In this document: piece after piece, positions 51,624-62,165 of the stretch | Layout of the letters: every line of letters starts with the position of its first letter | How positions within the stretch are numbered: position 1 is the stretch's first letter | Assembly: GCF_902459525.1 (NCBI RefSeq) | Contig: NZ_LR699166.1 | Span: forward strand, 3,546,501-3,610,500 | Reading direction: 5' to 3' | From: Sideroxydans sp. CL21 | Lineage (GTDB): Bacteria; Pseudomonadota; Gammaproteobacteria; Burkholderiales; Gallionellaceae | DNA length: 64,000 nucleotides | The notes under the pieces: model-generated | Databases searched by the model: none | What the model was told of the DNA's origin: nothing | The model's input: only the letters and a program-made list of their open reading frames with translations | Translations under genes and position numbers: made by a program

Positions 51624-53129
51624 TTAGAGGTTGTAGGAATTCTCGCCATGATCGGCCAGATCCAGACCTTCTTCCTGTGCATCGTCAGATGCGCGGATAC
51701 CGATCGTGTGCTTCAGGATCAACAGGATCACGAAGGCTACGAAACCGGACCAGGCCAGCGAGGTACCGACGGCCCACAGTTGCGAAACGACCTGTGCCGA
51801 AGCATCGAAATCGGCAACCTTGTTGGCAACATAGTCGTATACGCCAGTACCGCCCAGAGCCGGGTTGACGAATATGCCGGTACCGATGGCACCGATGATA
51901 CCGCCGACGCAGTGCACGCCGAATGCATCAAGTGCATCGTCATACTTCAGTTTCGCCTTGATTACCGTTACCGCGAAGAAGCAGATTACTGCTGCGACTG
52001 CACAGATGGCCATTGCACCGCCCACGCCGACATAGCCTGCTGCAGGTGTGATCGCTACCAGGCCAGCCACGATACCGGAGCAGATGCCCAGCAAGCTAGG
52101 CTTGCCTTTGACGATCCACTCAACGAGCGTCCAGACAACACCGGCAACCGCAGTTCCAAACAAGGTGTTGAAGAAGGCCAGACCCGCTGCACCGGTGGCT
52201 TCCAATGCCGAACCTGCATTGAAACCGAACCATCCCATCCACAGCAGACCAGTACCGATTGCTGTCATCATCAGGCTGTGCGGAGGCATTGGAATCTTGC
52301 CGTAACCCTTGCGTGGGCCAAGCATCAGAGCCGCAACCAGTGCTGCGATACCGGCATTGATGTGAACCACGGTGCCACCGGCAAAGTCGATTGCGCCTTT
52401 CTGGAACAACCACCCGGCATGGCTATTGGCGAGATCGGCTGCCTTGGCGTCGGTATAAGCATCAGGACCATCCCAGTACCAAACCATGTGCGAAATCGGC
52501 AGGTAGGCGAAGATGAACCACAGAACGCTGAATATGATCATCGACGAGAACTTGAAGCGTTCTGCAAAACCGCCGCTGATCAGGGCGACCGTGATTGCAG
52601 CGAAAGTCAGCTGGAACATGCAGTACACGAAGTCGGGCAGGTATTGACCCTTGCTGAATGTGGCTGCCACGGCCGTGGTCGGATCATCGCCAGACATGAA
52701 GAACTTGTCGAGCGAACCGATGAACGGAGCAAGTGAGCTACCTTCATGCCCGGCAGTAAAGGCCGCGCTGTAGCCAAAGATCACCCACAGTACCGATATC
52801 ACGCAGAAAATCGCGAAGCTTTGCATGACTGTGGACAGGGCATTCTTCCTGCGTACCATACCGGAATAGAACAGTGCCAATCCGGGAACGGTCATCAGCA
52901 GCACGAACGCTGTGGAGGTCATCATCCAGGCCACGTCGCCTTTGTTGCAGTCAAAACCCTTGTCGCCGCATTTCGGAGTGGCGGCAGCAGCGGGTGCTGC
53001 TGCTGCCGCTGCCGGAGCTGCGGTAGCCGTTGCTGCAGCGGATGCCGGGGCAGCCTCGTCAGCATAGGCCGCGCCTGTCAGGCCGCACAACATGGCCAGC
53101 AGGGCGAAAAGCGCAAATAATTTTTTCAT
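51624..53129 (-). CDS. amtB: Ammonium transporter
   Basis: 501 residues. A signal peptide (MKKLFALFALLAMLCGLTGAAYA), an Ala-rich linker and eleven membrane helices of the Amt fold. Conserved blocks include FVLLMTVPGLALFYSGMVRRKN, DFAGGTVVHINAGIAALVAAL with one pore histidine, LLWMGWFGFNAGSAL and DALDAFGVHCVGGIIGAIGTG with the second pore histidine. It carries ammonium across the inner membrane and is blocked by its PII partner, encoded 11 nt upstream. The linker is longer than in E. coli AmtB. Confidence 0.96.
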   Translation of the reverse strand: MKKLFALFALLAMLCGLTGAAYADEAAPASAAATATAAPAAAAAAPAAAATPKCGDKGFDCNKGDVAWMMTSTAFVLLMTVPGLALFYSGMVRRKNALSTVMQSFAIFCVISVLWVIFGYSAAFTAGHEGSSLAPFIGSLDKFFMSGDDPTTAVAATFSKGQYLPDFVYCMFQLTFAAITVALISGGFAERFKFSSMIIFSVLWFIFAYLPISHMVWYWDGPDAYTDAKAADLANSHAGWLFQKGAIDFAGGTVVHINAGIAALVAALMLGPRKGYGKIPMPPHSLMMTAIGTGLLWMGWFGFNAGSALEATGAAGLAFFNTLFGTAVAGVVWTLVEWIVKGKPSLLGICSGIVAGLVAITPAAGYVGVGGAMAICAVAAVICFFAVTVIKAKLKYDDALDAFGVHCVGGIIGAIGTGIFVNPALGGTGVYDYVANKVADFDASAQVVSQLWAVGTSLAWSGFVAFVILLILKHTIGIRASDDAQEEGLDLADHGENSYNL

Positions 53130-53140
53130 CTCATCGCTCC

Positions 53141-53536
<396 letters not shown>

Positions 53537-53544
53537 TTACTTAA

Positions 53545-54342
53545 TTAGAACGTACGGCTCAGCGCCAATACTGCGACGCCTTTGCCCAACTTGTTGGTCG
53601 TTCCATAAACCGTGCTGTTGTATGCCGCGGTGGCATTTGTATTGCTGTAGGTCAGGCTAGCCGCATAACCATTCGTCAAATCCTTAGAAAGGCTGATGTT
53701 GTAGTCCGAATATGTAGGTGAAAAGCCGCCCAAAACATTGGCAACATAAGCGTTATATTTGGCAGATGATCCACTATAGCTTTGCTTGCCATAGTGAGCC
53801 GCCAGAGTGTAGGTCGTATCCGGGATAGGATAGGTTCCTGTTATATCTATATAGTTCGTGCCACTTGCGTCCGGCACGCCAAAAGTATCTCCAAGGCTGT
53901 AGGAATACTTCACGTAGAAATACGAATAGGTCAACTTGCCGTAGATTTCGTTGGTATCACCCTTGGTTGCACCTGGTGCGTAGGTACCTGGGTAGTTATA
54001 GCGCAGAAAGCCTACGTCATAACCCAATGCGCCTGCGGTGGACCTGTAACCACCGTAAGTATCCAGTTCCAAACCTGCATTTGCGGCAGCTCCACCGTCA
54101 CTCAACCAGCTGATGCTTGAACCCCATGTACCGATGTACAGACCATTGGCATTTGCATAGTCAAAACCGCCCTGGATGGCCGGCTTGCCACCAGTTTGCG
54201 AAATACCGCGATACAGGTAGTTGGTCGTCAGTGCCACGTTGGTAGAAAATGGCGATGCCGGTGCAGCCGGAGCATCATCAGCCATTGCGCTCACAGAGAA
54301 AGCAGAGACCAAGGCAGCAACTAGCAGTTTGTTCTTAAGCAT
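53545..54342 (-). CDS. TorF family putative outer-membrane porin
   Basis: 265 residues from ATG 54342 with AAAGGAAAC upstream. A signal peptide (MLKNKLLVAALVSAFSVSAMA) is followed by FSTNVALTTNYLYRGISQTG, the hallmark of this beta-barrel family, and alternating amphipathic strands to a C-terminal aromatic residue (ALSRTF). Rich in Gly, Tyr, Ser and Thr. First gene of the sigma-54-controlled unit porin-glnK-amtB, suggesting outer-membrane passage of nitrogen compounds; the cargo is unproven. Confidence 0.88.
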   Translation of the reverse strand: MLKNKLLVAALVSAFSVSAMADDAPAAPASPFSTNVALTTNYLYRGISQTGGKPAIQGGFDYANANGLYIGTWGSSISWLSDGGAAANAGLELDTYGGYRSTAGALGYDVGFLRYNYPGTYAPGATKGDTNEIYGKLTYSYFYVKYSYSLGDTFGVPDASGTNYIDITGTYPIPDTTYTLAAHYGKQSYSGSSAKYNAYVANVLGGFSPTYSDYNISLSKDLTNGYAASLTYSNTNATAAYNSTVYGTTNKLGKGVAVLALSRTF

Positions 54343-54398
54343 GGTGTTTCCTTTCGTTATTAAATTAAGTGGGATGAAAGTATCCACGCCTACCTCTC

Positions 54399-54415
54399 AG
54401 CAGAAACTGTGCCAA
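54399..54415 (-). promoter_or_regulatory. Sigma-54 promoter of porin-glnK-amtB
   Basis: Minus-strand TTGGCACAGTTTCTGCT: a TGGCAC -24 box, then GC 10 nt after GG. The start point would be near 54388, giving a leader of about 45 nt before the porin ATG. Confidence 0.78.
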
Positions 54416-54478
54416 CCATGGAATACCGCGCCGATACTCGGTTTGTGACAGGATTGTAATTATTTTGGAAAGTACGGC

Positions 54479-54494
54479 GCACCAAGTCCATGCA
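54479..54494. promoter_or_regulatory. NtrC-type site, proximal
   Basis: GCACCAAGTCCATGCA: one consensus half-site and one close half-site of the GCACC-N5-GGTGC dyad, about 70 bp upstream of the sigma-54 promoter. Confidence 0.5.
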
Positions 54495-54506
54495 CGAAAA
54501 CAGTGC

Positions 54507-54527
54507 GGCGCACCCGAGCGGTGCGCC
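54507..54527. promoter_or_regulatory. NtrC-type site, distal
   Basis: GGCGCACCCGAGCGGTGCGCC is a perfect dyad holding GCACC-N5-GGTGC, the NtrC core. It is centred about 33 bp from the proximal site (roughly three helical turns), as expected for tandem enhancer sites. Confidence 0.65.
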
Positions 54528-54573
54528 AACTATTTGATACACTAGCGCCCTAGTCAATTAAGGGTTATTCGTT

Positions 54574-54786
54574 ATGCTGAACGCAAAATTTTTTGAAGAA
54601 ATGTCCTCCAAATTGAGCGAAGCCGTTGCCAACAGCCCCGCCAAGGATTTCGAGAAGAATGCTCGGGCTTTGCTGGCGCAGGGGTTCTCCAAGCTCGATC
54701 TGGTCACGCGCGAGGAATTTGAAGTGCTGGCGCAGCGTCTGGAGAAACTCGAAGCTCGCCTGGCCGCACTGGAAGCGCAACGCTAA
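54574..54786 (+). CDS. ubiK: UbiK family accessory factor (BMFP/YqiC)
   Basis: 70 residues. An N-terminal amphipathic helix region (MLNAKFFEEMSSKLSEAV) is followed by a C-terminal coiled coil (REEFEVLAQRLEKLEARLAALEAQ), the trimeric organisation known for this family. It supports ubiquinone synthesis in gammaproteobacteria. It ends 3 nt before comM, so the two are probably cotranscribed. Confidence 0.9.
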   Translation: MLNAKFFEEMSSKLSEAVANSPAKDFEKNARALLAQGFSKLDLVTREEFEVLAQRLEKLEARLAALEAQR

Positions 54787-54789
54787 CAA

Positions 54790-56280
54790 ATGGGGCTGGC
54801 TGTTTTATACAGTCGCGGTCTGGCGGGGATGGACGCCGCGCTGGTCACCGTTGAGGTGCACCTTGCAAACGGATTGCCCAATTTCACTATCGTCGGCCTG
54901 CCCGAGACCGAGGTGAAGGAAAGCAAGGACCGCGTCCGCGCGGCATTGCAGAATTGCCAGTTTGAGTTTCCCGCACGGCGTATCACCGTCAACCTTGCCC
55001 CTGCCGATCTGCCAAAAGAGAGCGGACGTTTCGATCTGCCTATCGCGCTGGGCATTCTGGCTGCGTCCGGCCAGATACCTTCCGACAAACTTGCCGAATA
55101 TGAGTATGCGGGCGAACTGGCGCTGACCGGCGAGTTGCGCGCCATACGCGGCGCCCTGGCGATGACCTACCGCGCCGCGAACAGTGGACGCGCATTTATC
55201 CTGCCCGCCATTAATGCACCCGAGGCTGCACTGGTTGAAGATGCTGTTGTCTATCCCGCTCAATCGCTGCTGCAGGTGGCTGCCCATCTTGCGGGACGCG
55301 ATGCCTTGACCCGCCATGTACCCGATACGCAAGCCGCCGTTCTTCACTACCCCGACATGCGCGATGTCAAAGGTCAGGCGCAATGCAAGCGCGCACTGGA
55401 AATCGCCGCGGCAGGCGGGCACAGCGTGCTGATGTCTGGCCCGCCCGGAACGGGCAAGAGCATGCTGGCCGCTCGCTTCCCCGGCCTCCTGCCGCAAATG
55501 ACGCAGCAGGAAGCATTGGAAAGTGCCGCCATGCAATCCCTGGGCGGTATGTTCGAAGTGGAAAACTGGAAACGCAGGCCTTACCGTTCGCCCCATCATA
55601 CGGCCTCGGCCGTTGCAATGGTCGGCGGCGGCAGCAATCCGCGTCCCGGTGAAATCTCGGTCGCCATGCATGGCGTTTTATTCCTGGATGAACTGCCGGA
55701 ATTCGACCGGGGTGTACTGGAAGTGCTGCGGGAACCCCTGGAAAGCGGACGCATCACCATCTCGCGAGCGGCACGCCGGGCAGATTTCCGTGCCCAATTC
55801 CAACTGGTTGCCGCGATGAACCCGTGTCCCTGCGGTTATCTCGGGCACTACAATGGCAAGTGCCGCTGCACACCGGACCAGATTTCGCGCTATCGCGGCA
55901 AGATATCCGGTCCTTTGCTGGATCGCATCGACATCCAGATTGAAGTGCCCGCCGTGCCGCAGGAGGATTTGCTCAAACAGGCTGACGGCGAACACAGTGC
56001 GCCGATACAGGCCAGGGCAGAAGACGCGCGGCAGCGGCAGCTTGTGCGCCAAGACAAACCCAACGCGCTGCTTTCCGTCGCCGAAATAGATACATGGTGC
56101 GCGCCCGATACGAAGGGAGAGACACTGCTGCGCCAAGCCATCACTCGTCTGGATCTTTCAGCCCGCGCTTATCACCGGATACTCAAGGTAGCGCGCACTA
56201 TCGCCGACCTTGCCGACAGCGAAAACATACTGGCGGTTCATATCGCCGAAGCAGTGCAATATCGGCGCATGAGCTTTTAG
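54790..56280 (+). CDS. comM: YifB/ComM family Mg-chelatase-like AAA+ ATPase
   Basis: 496 residues. An N-terminal Lon-protease-like fold (LAGMDAALVTVEVHLANGLP, KESKDRVRAAL) precedes the AAA+ domain with Walker A SGPPGTGKSMLAARFPG (about residue 216), Walker B GVLFLDELPEFDRGVLEVLR and the cysteine-rich MNPCPCGYLGHYNGKCRC. ComM is a branch-migration helicase that widens recombination joints during natural transformation. The type IV pilus genes here would supply the matching uptake machinery. Confidence 0.95.
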   Translation: MGLAVLYSRGLAGMDAALVTVEVHLANGLPNFTIVGLPETEVKESKDRVRAALQNCQFEFPARRITVNLAPADLPKESGRFDLPIALGILAASGQIPSDKLAEYEYAGELALTGELRAIRGALAMTYRAANSGRAFILPAINAPEAALVEDAVVYPAQSLLQVAAHLAGRDALTRHVPDTQAAVLHYPDMRDVKGQAQCKRALEIAAAGGHSVLMSGPPGTGKSMLAARFPGLLPQMTQQEALESAAMQSLGGMFEVENWKRRPYRSPHHTASAVAMVGGGSNPRPGEISVAMHGVLFLDELPEFDRGVLEVLREPLESGRITISRAARRADFRAQFQLVAAMNPCPCGYLGHYNGKCRCTPDQISRYRGKISGPLLDRIDIQIEVPAVPQEDLLKQADGEHSAPIQARAEDARQRQLVRQDKPNALLSVAEIDTWCAPDTKGETLLRQAITRLDLSARAYHRILKVARTIADLADSENILAVHIAEAVQYRRMSF

Positions 56281-56291
56281 TCCTCCGCCCG

Positions 56292-56747
56292 TCATCCGAA
56301 CAGGCGCGCAAATATTCCCTTGTTTTGTTTCTGGAAATCAGGTTGCGCCTGCAGATGCTGCTTTGCCAGCTCAGCATAGTCGGTATCGTCGTGCTTGAGG
56401 TGGTCCAACAACCAATTGGTCAAATAGCTTTCCAGTTCCCCTGAAATATCCTCGCCTTCAGCGAATCTTGTTTGAAAGTTGGCCAGACGCTTGGCAAACT
56501 GAACATGCAGTCTCTGGTGGGCTTTGATATACGGGTACCCCACTTCTTGCTGTATCTTTTCTTCAAAGTTGAAGTGATGGATCGTGTGATCAATCAGTGC
56601 ATTGATCAAGTTACCGATCTCCATGTTCGAGTGAACCCTGGAATTTATGTCATCCAGTTGATTGAGGTATTCGACAATCTTGCGATGTTGCTGATCGATA
56701 ACTTCGATACCAACGTTGAACTGTTCCGTCCATATCAATTTACCCAT
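56292..56747 (-). CDS. Bacteriohemerythrin
   Basis: 151 residues, a four-helix diiron oxygen-binding protein. Iron ligands are seen in IDQQHRKIVEYLNQL, HTIHHFNFEEKI, AHQRLHVQF and LLDHLKHDDTDYAE. It binds O2 in the cytoplasm, for storage, sensing or delivery. Convergent with comM, 11 bp apart. Stand-alone hemerythrins are common in microaerophilic betaproteobacteria. Confidence 0.93.
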   Translation of the reverse strand: MGKLIWTEQFNVGIEVIDQQHRKIVEYLNQLDDINSRVHSNMEIGNLINALIDHTIHHFNFEEKIQQEVGYPYIKAHQRLHVQFAKRLANFQTRFAEGEDISGELESYLTNWLLDHLKHDDTDYAELAKQHLQAQPDFQKQNKGIFARLFG

Positions 56748-56906
56748 TGACGCTCCTAAACGTAATTACATACCGTATATCTCATCCAAAAATTATTGCC
56801 GGAAAGGCGCACAATAACCTTACCAATGGTATTGATTATTCAGAACCGGATCAAGCCACGCTCTTCAGCATGCTAAAATCCGCGTCCTTTTATCGACTTA
56901 CGCACC
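56748..56906 (+). other. metH leader region
   Basis: 159 bp between the hemerythrin start and metH. It was checked for a cobalamin or SAM riboswitch: no B12-box string or other recognisable aptamer is visible. No ORF or RNA gene is supported. Confidence 0.4.
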
Positions 56907-59900
56907 ATGAACCACGCTTCGCACCCTATCGAAAAACTCCTGCAGCAACGCATCCTGATCCTGGACGGTGCGATGGGAACCATGATCCAGCGCTACAAGC
57001 TGACCGAGGCGCACTACCGCGGCACGGAACTCTTCGCTGACTACAAGGGTGAGCGCAAGACCTTCGCCGACCATCCGATCGATGTAAAAGGCTGCAACGA
57101 CCTGCTGCTGCTGACCCAGCCGCACATCATCGGCGGCATCCATCGAGAATATCTGGAAGCGGGTGCAGACATCCTCGAGACCAGCACTTTCAACTCCACT
57201 TCAATCTCGATGGCGGACTACGAGTTGCAGCATCTTGTGTATGAACTAAACGTGGCGGGAGCCAAACTGGCGCGCGGGTTGTGCGACGAATTTTCCACAC
57301 CGGAAAAGCCGCGCTTCGTCGCAGGCGTGCTCGGCCCAACCGGTCGCACCGCCTCCATCTCGCCGGATGTGAACGACCCCGGTGCGCGCAACGTCACTTT
57401 CGACGAACTGGTAGAGAGCTATGCCGAAGCGATACGCGGCCTGCTCGATGGGGGTGCGGACATGCTAATGGTCGAGACCATCTTTGACACGCTGAATGCC
57501 AAGGCCGCGCTGTTCGCAATCGAACGCCATTTCGAGCAACACAATATGAGCGTGCCGATCATGATCTCCGGCACGATCACCGATGCCTCCGGACGCACGC
57601 TTTCCGGCCAGACCACTGAAGCCTTCTGCAATTCCTTGCTGCATGCCCGCCCGCTTTCCATCGGCCTCAACTGCGCGCTGGGTGCGGAACTGATGCGGCC
57701 CTATGTGGAAGAGATGTCGCGCGTGGCGAGTTGCTACGTGAGCGCACACCCCAACGCGGGCCTGCCCAATCCATTGTCCGAGACCGGCTATGACGAAGCG
57801 CCGGAGACGACTGCCAGACTAGTGAAAGAGTTTGCCACCAGCGGCTTCCTCAATATCGCGGGCGGCTGTTGCGGCACGTCGCCTGCGCACATCAAGGCCA
57901 TTGCCGAAGCGTTGAAGGATGTGCCGCCGCGCAAGCTACCGGACATCGAGAAGAAGTGCCGCTTGTCCGGGCTGGAACCGTTCAACATCGGCGACGATTC
58001 GCTGTTCGTCAACGTGGGCGAGCGCGCCAACGTCACCGGTTCCGCCAAATTCAAGCGCCTGATCCTCGAAGGCAAATATGACGAGGCGTTGGAAGTCGCC
58101 AAGCAGCAGGTCGAAACCGGCGCGCAGGTGATCGACGTCAACATGGACGAGGCGATGCTGGACGGCGAAGCCGCGATGGTGAAATTTCTCAACCTGATCG
58201 CGTCCGAGCCGGACATTTCCAAAGTGCCGCTGATGATCGACTCCTCCAAGTGGAGCATCATCGAGGCGGGGCTGAAGTGCGTGCAGGGCAAGTCCATCGT
58301 CAATTCCATCTCGCTCAAGGAAGGCGAGGAAAATTTCGTCAAGCACGCCACGCTGGTGCGCCGCTATGGCGCCGCCGCCGTCGTGATGGCATTCGACGAG
58401 CAGGGCCAGGCCGATACCTATAAACGCAAGACCGAGATCTGCAAACGGAGCTACGACATCCTGGTGAACAAGGTCGGCTTCCCGCCCGAAGACATCATCT
58501 TCGACCCGAACATCTTCGCCATTGCGACCGGCATCGAAGAACACAACAATTACGCGGTGGATTTCATCGAGGCAACGGCCTGGATCAGGAAGAACCTGCC
58601 CTACGCCAAGATCTCCGGCGGTGTGTCGAACGTGTCGTTCAGCTTCCGCGGCAACGATCCGGTGCGCGAAGCCATTCATACCGTATTCCTGTATCACGCG
58701 ATCAAGGCGGGCATGGGCATGGGCATCGTCAACGCCGGACAGCTCGGCGTGTACGAAGAGATTCCCAAAGATTTGCGCAACGCGGTTGAAGACGTTGTAC
58801 TCAACCGCAATCCAGAAGCGGGCGAGAAGCTGGTCAAGCTGGCCGAGTCGGTCAAAGGCGGCGGCAAGGAACAAGTCGAAGATATCGAGTGGCGCAAGGG
58901 TACGGTGCAGGAACGCCTGACGCACGCGCTGGTGCGCGGCATCACTACCTATATCGTCGAGGACACCGAAGAAGCGCGCCTGCTGGCCAAATTCCCGGTC
59001 GAGGTGATCGAAGGCCCGCTGATGACCGGCATGAACGTGGTCGGCGACCTGTTCGGCGCAGGCAAGATGTTCCTGCCGCAAGTGGTGAAATCGGCACGCG
59101 TGATGAAGCAGGCCGTGGCGCACCTTATCCCCTACATCGAGGCGGAAAAACTGCGTTCCGGCGACACCAGCACCAAAGGCAAGATCGTGATGGCTACCGT
59201 GAAGGGCGATGTGCACGACATCGGCAAGAACATCGTCACCGTGGTGTTGCAGTGCAACAACTTCGAAGTGGTGAACATGGGCGTGATGGTGCCGTGCCAG
59301 CAGATCCTCGACACCGCGCGCGAACACAACGCCGACGTCATCGGCCTCTCCGGCCTGATTACCCCTTCGCTGGAAGAGATGGCGCATGTGGCGAAGGAGA
59401 TGGAACGCCAGGGCTTCAAGATACCGCTGCTGATCGGCGGCGCGACCACTTCGCGCGTGCATACTGCCGTGAAGATCGAGCCGAATTACCCGAGCGGCCC
59501 CACCGTGTATGTCAACGATGCCTCGCGTGCGGTGGGCGTGTGCAGCAATCTGCTGAGCAGTACTTTGCGCGACAGTTATGTGGCGGAAATCAAGGCTGAC
59601 TATGAAGCGGCACGGGCACAGCACGAAGGCAAAAAAGGCAAAGCCAGTTACGTCACGCTGGGAGAAGCACGGGCGCACGGCGTAAAGACGGACTGGAAGA
59701 AGTACGCACCGCCCAAACCCAAGTTGCTTGGCGTACAAAAGCTGGAAGGCTATCCATTGGAGATACTCGTAGAGTTTATTGACTGGACGCCGTTCTTCCA
59801 GGCATGGGAACTTGCCGGACGCTATCCGAAGATCTTGCAGGACGAGCTGGTTGGCGAAGAGGCACGCAAGCTGTTCGCCGACGCGCAAGCGATGCTGAAG

Positions 59901-60626
59901 AGGATCGTCGAGGAGAAATGGCTCACCGCCAATGCGGTGTTCGGCCTGTTCCCGGCCAATGCTGTAAATAGCGACGACGTCGAGATCTACACCGACGAAA
60001 CGCGCAAGAAAGTGGCCATGACCTGGCACAATCTGCGCCAACAGACCAAGAAGCCGGACGACATCCCGAACTACTGCCTGGCCGATTACATCGCGCCGAA
60101 AGAAAGCAAGGTCAAGGATTACATCGGCGCCTTCGCCGTCACCACCGGTATCGGCATCGATGCGCGCGTGGCCGAGTTCGAAAAGCAGAACGACGACTAC
60201 AATGCGATCATGCTGAAATCCCTCGCAGATCGCCTTGCAGAGGCGTTTGCAGAGCATCTGCATTTACGTGTGCGCCGCGAGTTCTGGGGCTATGCGTCAG
60301 ATGAAGGCTTGAGCAACGAAGACATCATCGCCGAAAAATATCGCGGCATCCGTCCTGCGCCCGGCTATCCGGCATGCCCCGAGCACACCGAGAAGGGACC
60401 CTTGTTCGATCTGCTGCAGGCACCGCAGAACGCGGGCATCACCATCACCGAAAGCTTTGCGATGCTGCCCACCGCTGCCGTGAGTGGCTTCTATTTTTCG
60501 CACCCGCAGGCCCAATACTTTGCCACCGGCAAGATAGACAAGGATCAGGTGGCAGATTACGCGCAACGCAAGGGCTGGACGGTGGATGAGGCGGAACGCT
60601 GGCTCGCACCGGTACTGAGTTACTAG
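56907..60626 (+). CDS. metH: Cobalamin-dependent methionine synthase
   Basis: 1239 residues with all four modules. The homocysteine-binding domain (about 1-345) has zinc cysteines in GLNCALGAE (about 253) and [10 protein letters not shown] (about 320). The methyltetrahydrofolate domain follows (about 365-620, [25 protein letters not shown]). The B12 domain (about 650-890) has the cobalt-ligand histidine in [11 protein letters not shown] (about 770). The C-terminal part is the reactivation domain ([35 protein letters not shown]). It transfers methyl from 5-methyl-THF to homocysteine. Full-length, single gene. Confidence 0.97.
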   Translation: MNHASHPIEKLLQQRILILDGAMGTMIQRYKLTEAHYRGTELFADYKGERKTFADHPIDVKGCNDLLLLTQPHIIGGIHREYLEAGADILETSTFNSTSISMADYELQHLVYELNVAGAKLARGLCDEFSTPEKPRFVAGVLGPTGRTASISPDVNDPGARNVTFDELVESYAEAIRGLLDGGADMLMVETIFDTLNAKAALFAIERHFEQHNMSVPIMISGTITDASGRTLSGQTTEAFCNSLLHARPLSIGLNCALGAELMRPYVEEMSRVASCYVSAHPNAGLPNPLSETGYDEAPETTARLVKEFATSGFLNIAGGCCGTSPAHIKAIAEALKDVPPRKLPDIEKKCRLSGLEPFNIGDDSLFVNVGERANVTGSAKFKRLILEGKYDEALEVAKQQVETGAQVIDVNMDEAMLDGEAAMVKFLNLIASEPDISKVPLMIDSSKWSIIEAGLKCVQGKSIVNSISLKEGEENFVKHATLVRRYGAAAVVMAFDEQGQADTYKRKTEICKRSYDILVNKVGFPPEDIIFDPNIFAIATGIEEHNNYAVDFIEATAWIRKNLPYAKISGGVSNVSFSFRGNDPVREAIHTVFLYHAIKAGMGMGIVNAGQLGVYEEIPKDLRNAVEDVVLNRNPEAGEKLVKLAESVKGGGKEQVEDIEWRKGTVQERLTHALVRGITTYIVEDTEEARLLAKFPVEVIEGPLMTGMNVVGDLFGAGKMFLPQVVKSARVMKQAVAHLIPYIEAEKLRSGDTSTKGKIVMATVKGDVHDIGKNIVTVVLQCNNFEVVNMGVMVPCQQILDTAREHNADVIGLSGLITPSLEEMAHVAKEMERQGFKIPLLIGGATTSRVHTAVKIEPNYPSGPTVYVNDASRAVGVCSNLLSSTLRDSYVAEIKADYEAARAQHEGKKGKASYVTLGEARAHGVKTDWKKYAPPKPKLLGVQKLEGYPLEILVEFIDWTPFFQAWELAGRYPKILQDELVGEEARKLFADAQAMLKRIVEEKWLTANAVFGLFPANAVNSDDVEIYTDETRKKVAMTWHNLRQQTKKPDDIPNYCLADYIAPKESKVKDYIGAFAVTTGIGIDARVAEFEKQNDDYNAIMLKSLADRLAEAFAEHLHLRVRREFWGYASDEGLSNEDIIAEKYRGIRPAPGYPACPEHTEKGPLFDLLQAPQNAGITITESFAMLPTAAVSGFYFSHPQAQYFATGKIDKDQVADYAQRKGWTVDEAERWLAPVLSY

Positions 60627-60635
60627 CGGAAAGCC

Positions 60636-61280
60636 ATGTACGTTCCCCAGCATTTTGACGAGCCGAGGGTCGAGGTCATGCACGAATTGATGCGTGAGCG
60701 GCCTCTCGCGACGGTGGTCACGATGTCCTCGCAGGGACTCAATGCAAACCACATCCCGTTGTATCTCTCTACGGAGCCCGCTCCCTTTGGCACATTGCGC
60801 GGTCATGTGGCCCGTGCGAATCCGATGTGGCGCGATCTGCAAGCCGGCCTTGAAACGCTGGTCATATTTCACGGTCCGGATGCGTACATCTCACCTTCCT
60901 GGTACGCAACCAAGCAGGAGTCCGGCAAAGTCGTTCCGACCTGGAACTATGCCGTTGTCCATGCGTATGGCACTTTGCAGGTGATAGACGATGCATCCTG
61001 GGTGCGCAGCCAGCTTGAAGTGCTAACGGCTCATAATGAACGGCGTTTCACCGAGCCATGGGCAGTCTCGGATGCACCTCGGGATTTCACCGAGAAGTTG
61101 ATCGCGGCTGTTATTGGCGTCGAGATCGTTATTTCCAGTCTGTCCGGAAAATGGAAGGTCAGTCAGAATCAGCCCCCGCAAAATCAGGCCGGGGTCATTG
61201 ACGGACTTGATAAAGTACAGTGCCCGGATTCGGTTTCAATGGCATCACTGGTCAAGGCGAATGCAAATATGCCGACTTAA
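60636..61280 (+). CDS. PaiB-like FMN-binding protein
   Basis: 214 residues starting 9 nt after metH. The FMN-binding split-barrel family named after Bacillus PaiB: MYVPQHFDEPRVEVMHELMR, ATVVTMSSQGLNANHIPLYL, GRARANPM-equivalent HVARANPMWRDL, YISPSWYATKQESGKVVPTW and LSGKWKVSQNQP. Often annotated as a transcriptional regulator or protease synthase; the real activity in proteobacteria is unknown. Proximity to metH suggests cotranscription only. Confidence 0.85.
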   Translation: MYVPQHFDEPRVEVMHELMRERPLATVVTMSSQGLNANHIPLYLSTEPAPFGTLRGHVARANPMWRDLQAGLETLVIFHGPDAYISPSWYATKQESGKVVPTWNYAVVHAYGTLQVIDDASWVRSQLEVLTAHNERRFTEPWAVSDAPRDFTEKLIAAVIGVEIVISSLSGKWKVSQNQPPQNQAGVIDGLDKVQCPDSVSMASLVKANANMPT

Positions 61281-61309
61281 CGAAACAATCGAGGCACCCG
61301 GGTTACTGC

Positions 61310-61397
61310 AACGCGTAGAGTGCAATAACAAACGGGCATTGCCCCGGATGTCACAAATCAATGGTGCAATACGTTACGCTTATTGCACCCTACAATA
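61310..61397. repeat. Dispersed GTGCAAT palindrome
   Basis: GGTGCAATA (61363-61371) and TATTGCACC (61381-61389) form a perfect 9-bp hairpin, with a further partial copy (GAGTGCAATAACAAACGGGC) at about 61319. CGCTTATTGCACCCTACAA (61377-61395) is an exact inverted copy of the string at 8883-8901. Confidence 0.72.
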
Positions 61398-61421
61398 ACC
61401 AACCACTAAGGAACACGCACC

Positions 61422-62108
61422 ATGACCACCCTCATCAAAACCGACACCACACTGGGCGAAGGCGCAGAAGCGCAAGCCGGACAAACCGTGATCGTGCATT
61501 ACACCGGCTGGCTCTTCGACGAGAGCGCACCCGGGAACAAGGGCACGAAATTCGACAGCTCACTCGATCGTAACGATCCGTTCGACTTCCCGCTGGGTGG
61601 TGGCCGAGTCATCAAGGGTTGGGATGAGGGCGTGCAAGGCATGAAGGAAGGTGGACAGCGAACACTGGTCATTCCTCCGGAGATGGGCTATGGCCCGCGC
61701 GGCGCAGGCGGCGTGATTCCGCCGAATGCGACGCTGGTGTTCGACGTGAAGCTGCTTAAGGTGATCAGGACCGATATTGTCGACACCAAACTCGGCGAAG
61801 GCGAGGAAGCCAATGAAGGTCAGCACGTCACCGTGCACTACACCGGCTGGCTGTTCGACAAGAACGCACCGGAGAACAAGGGCACCAAGTTCGACAGTTC
61901 GCGCGACCGCGATGAGCCGTTCGACTTCCCTCTCGGGGCGGGCCAAGTCATCCAGGGTTGGGACATGGGCGTGCAAGGCATGAAGGTGGGCGGTCAGCGC
62001 ACGCTGGTGATCCCGCCGGAAATGGGCTACGGCAAGCGCGGCGCGGGTGGCGTGATCCCCCCGAATGCGACGCTGGTGTTTGAGGTGGAGTTGCTTGAAA
62101 TTAACTAG
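61422..62108 (+). CDS. Tandem FKBP-type peptidyl-prolyl isomerase (two domains)
   Basis: 228 residues built of two near-identical FKBP domains, about 1-110 and 115-228. Each shows [16 protein letters not shown], a GWD segment, [15 protein letters not shown] and [15 protein letters not shown], so both active sites look complete. No signal peptide: cytoplasmic. Single-domain FKBPs of about 110 residues are the norm; the doubling, plus a third copy next door, points to recent local duplication. Confidence 0.93.
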   Translation: MTTLIKTDTTLGEGAEAQAGQTVIVHYTGWLFDESAPGNKGTKFDSSLDRNDPFDFPLGGGRVIKGWDEGVQGMKEGGQRTLVIPPEMGYGPRGAGGVIPPNATLVFDVKLLKVIRTDIVDTKLGEGEEANEGQHVTVHYTGWLFDKNAPENKGTKFDSSRDRDEPFDFPLGAGQVIQGWDMGVQGMKVGGQRTLVIPPEMGYGKRGAGGVIPPNATLVFEVELLEIN

Positions 62109-62165
62109 AGTTGGCCAGGGTCAGGCACATTGTGCCAACCCTGCAAAATCCGGAGGAGACATTAA

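Noticed and set aside
56748-56906. Cobalamin or SAM riboswitch before metH
   Set aside because: No B12-box or SAM aptamer strings could be found in the 159-bp leader.
57936-60263. A 775-codon open frame on the minus strand opposite metH
   Set aside because: It mirrors the codon phase of a GC-rich essential gene, its translation is rich in His/Arg/Asp/Val without any domain, and metH on the other strand is unambiguous.
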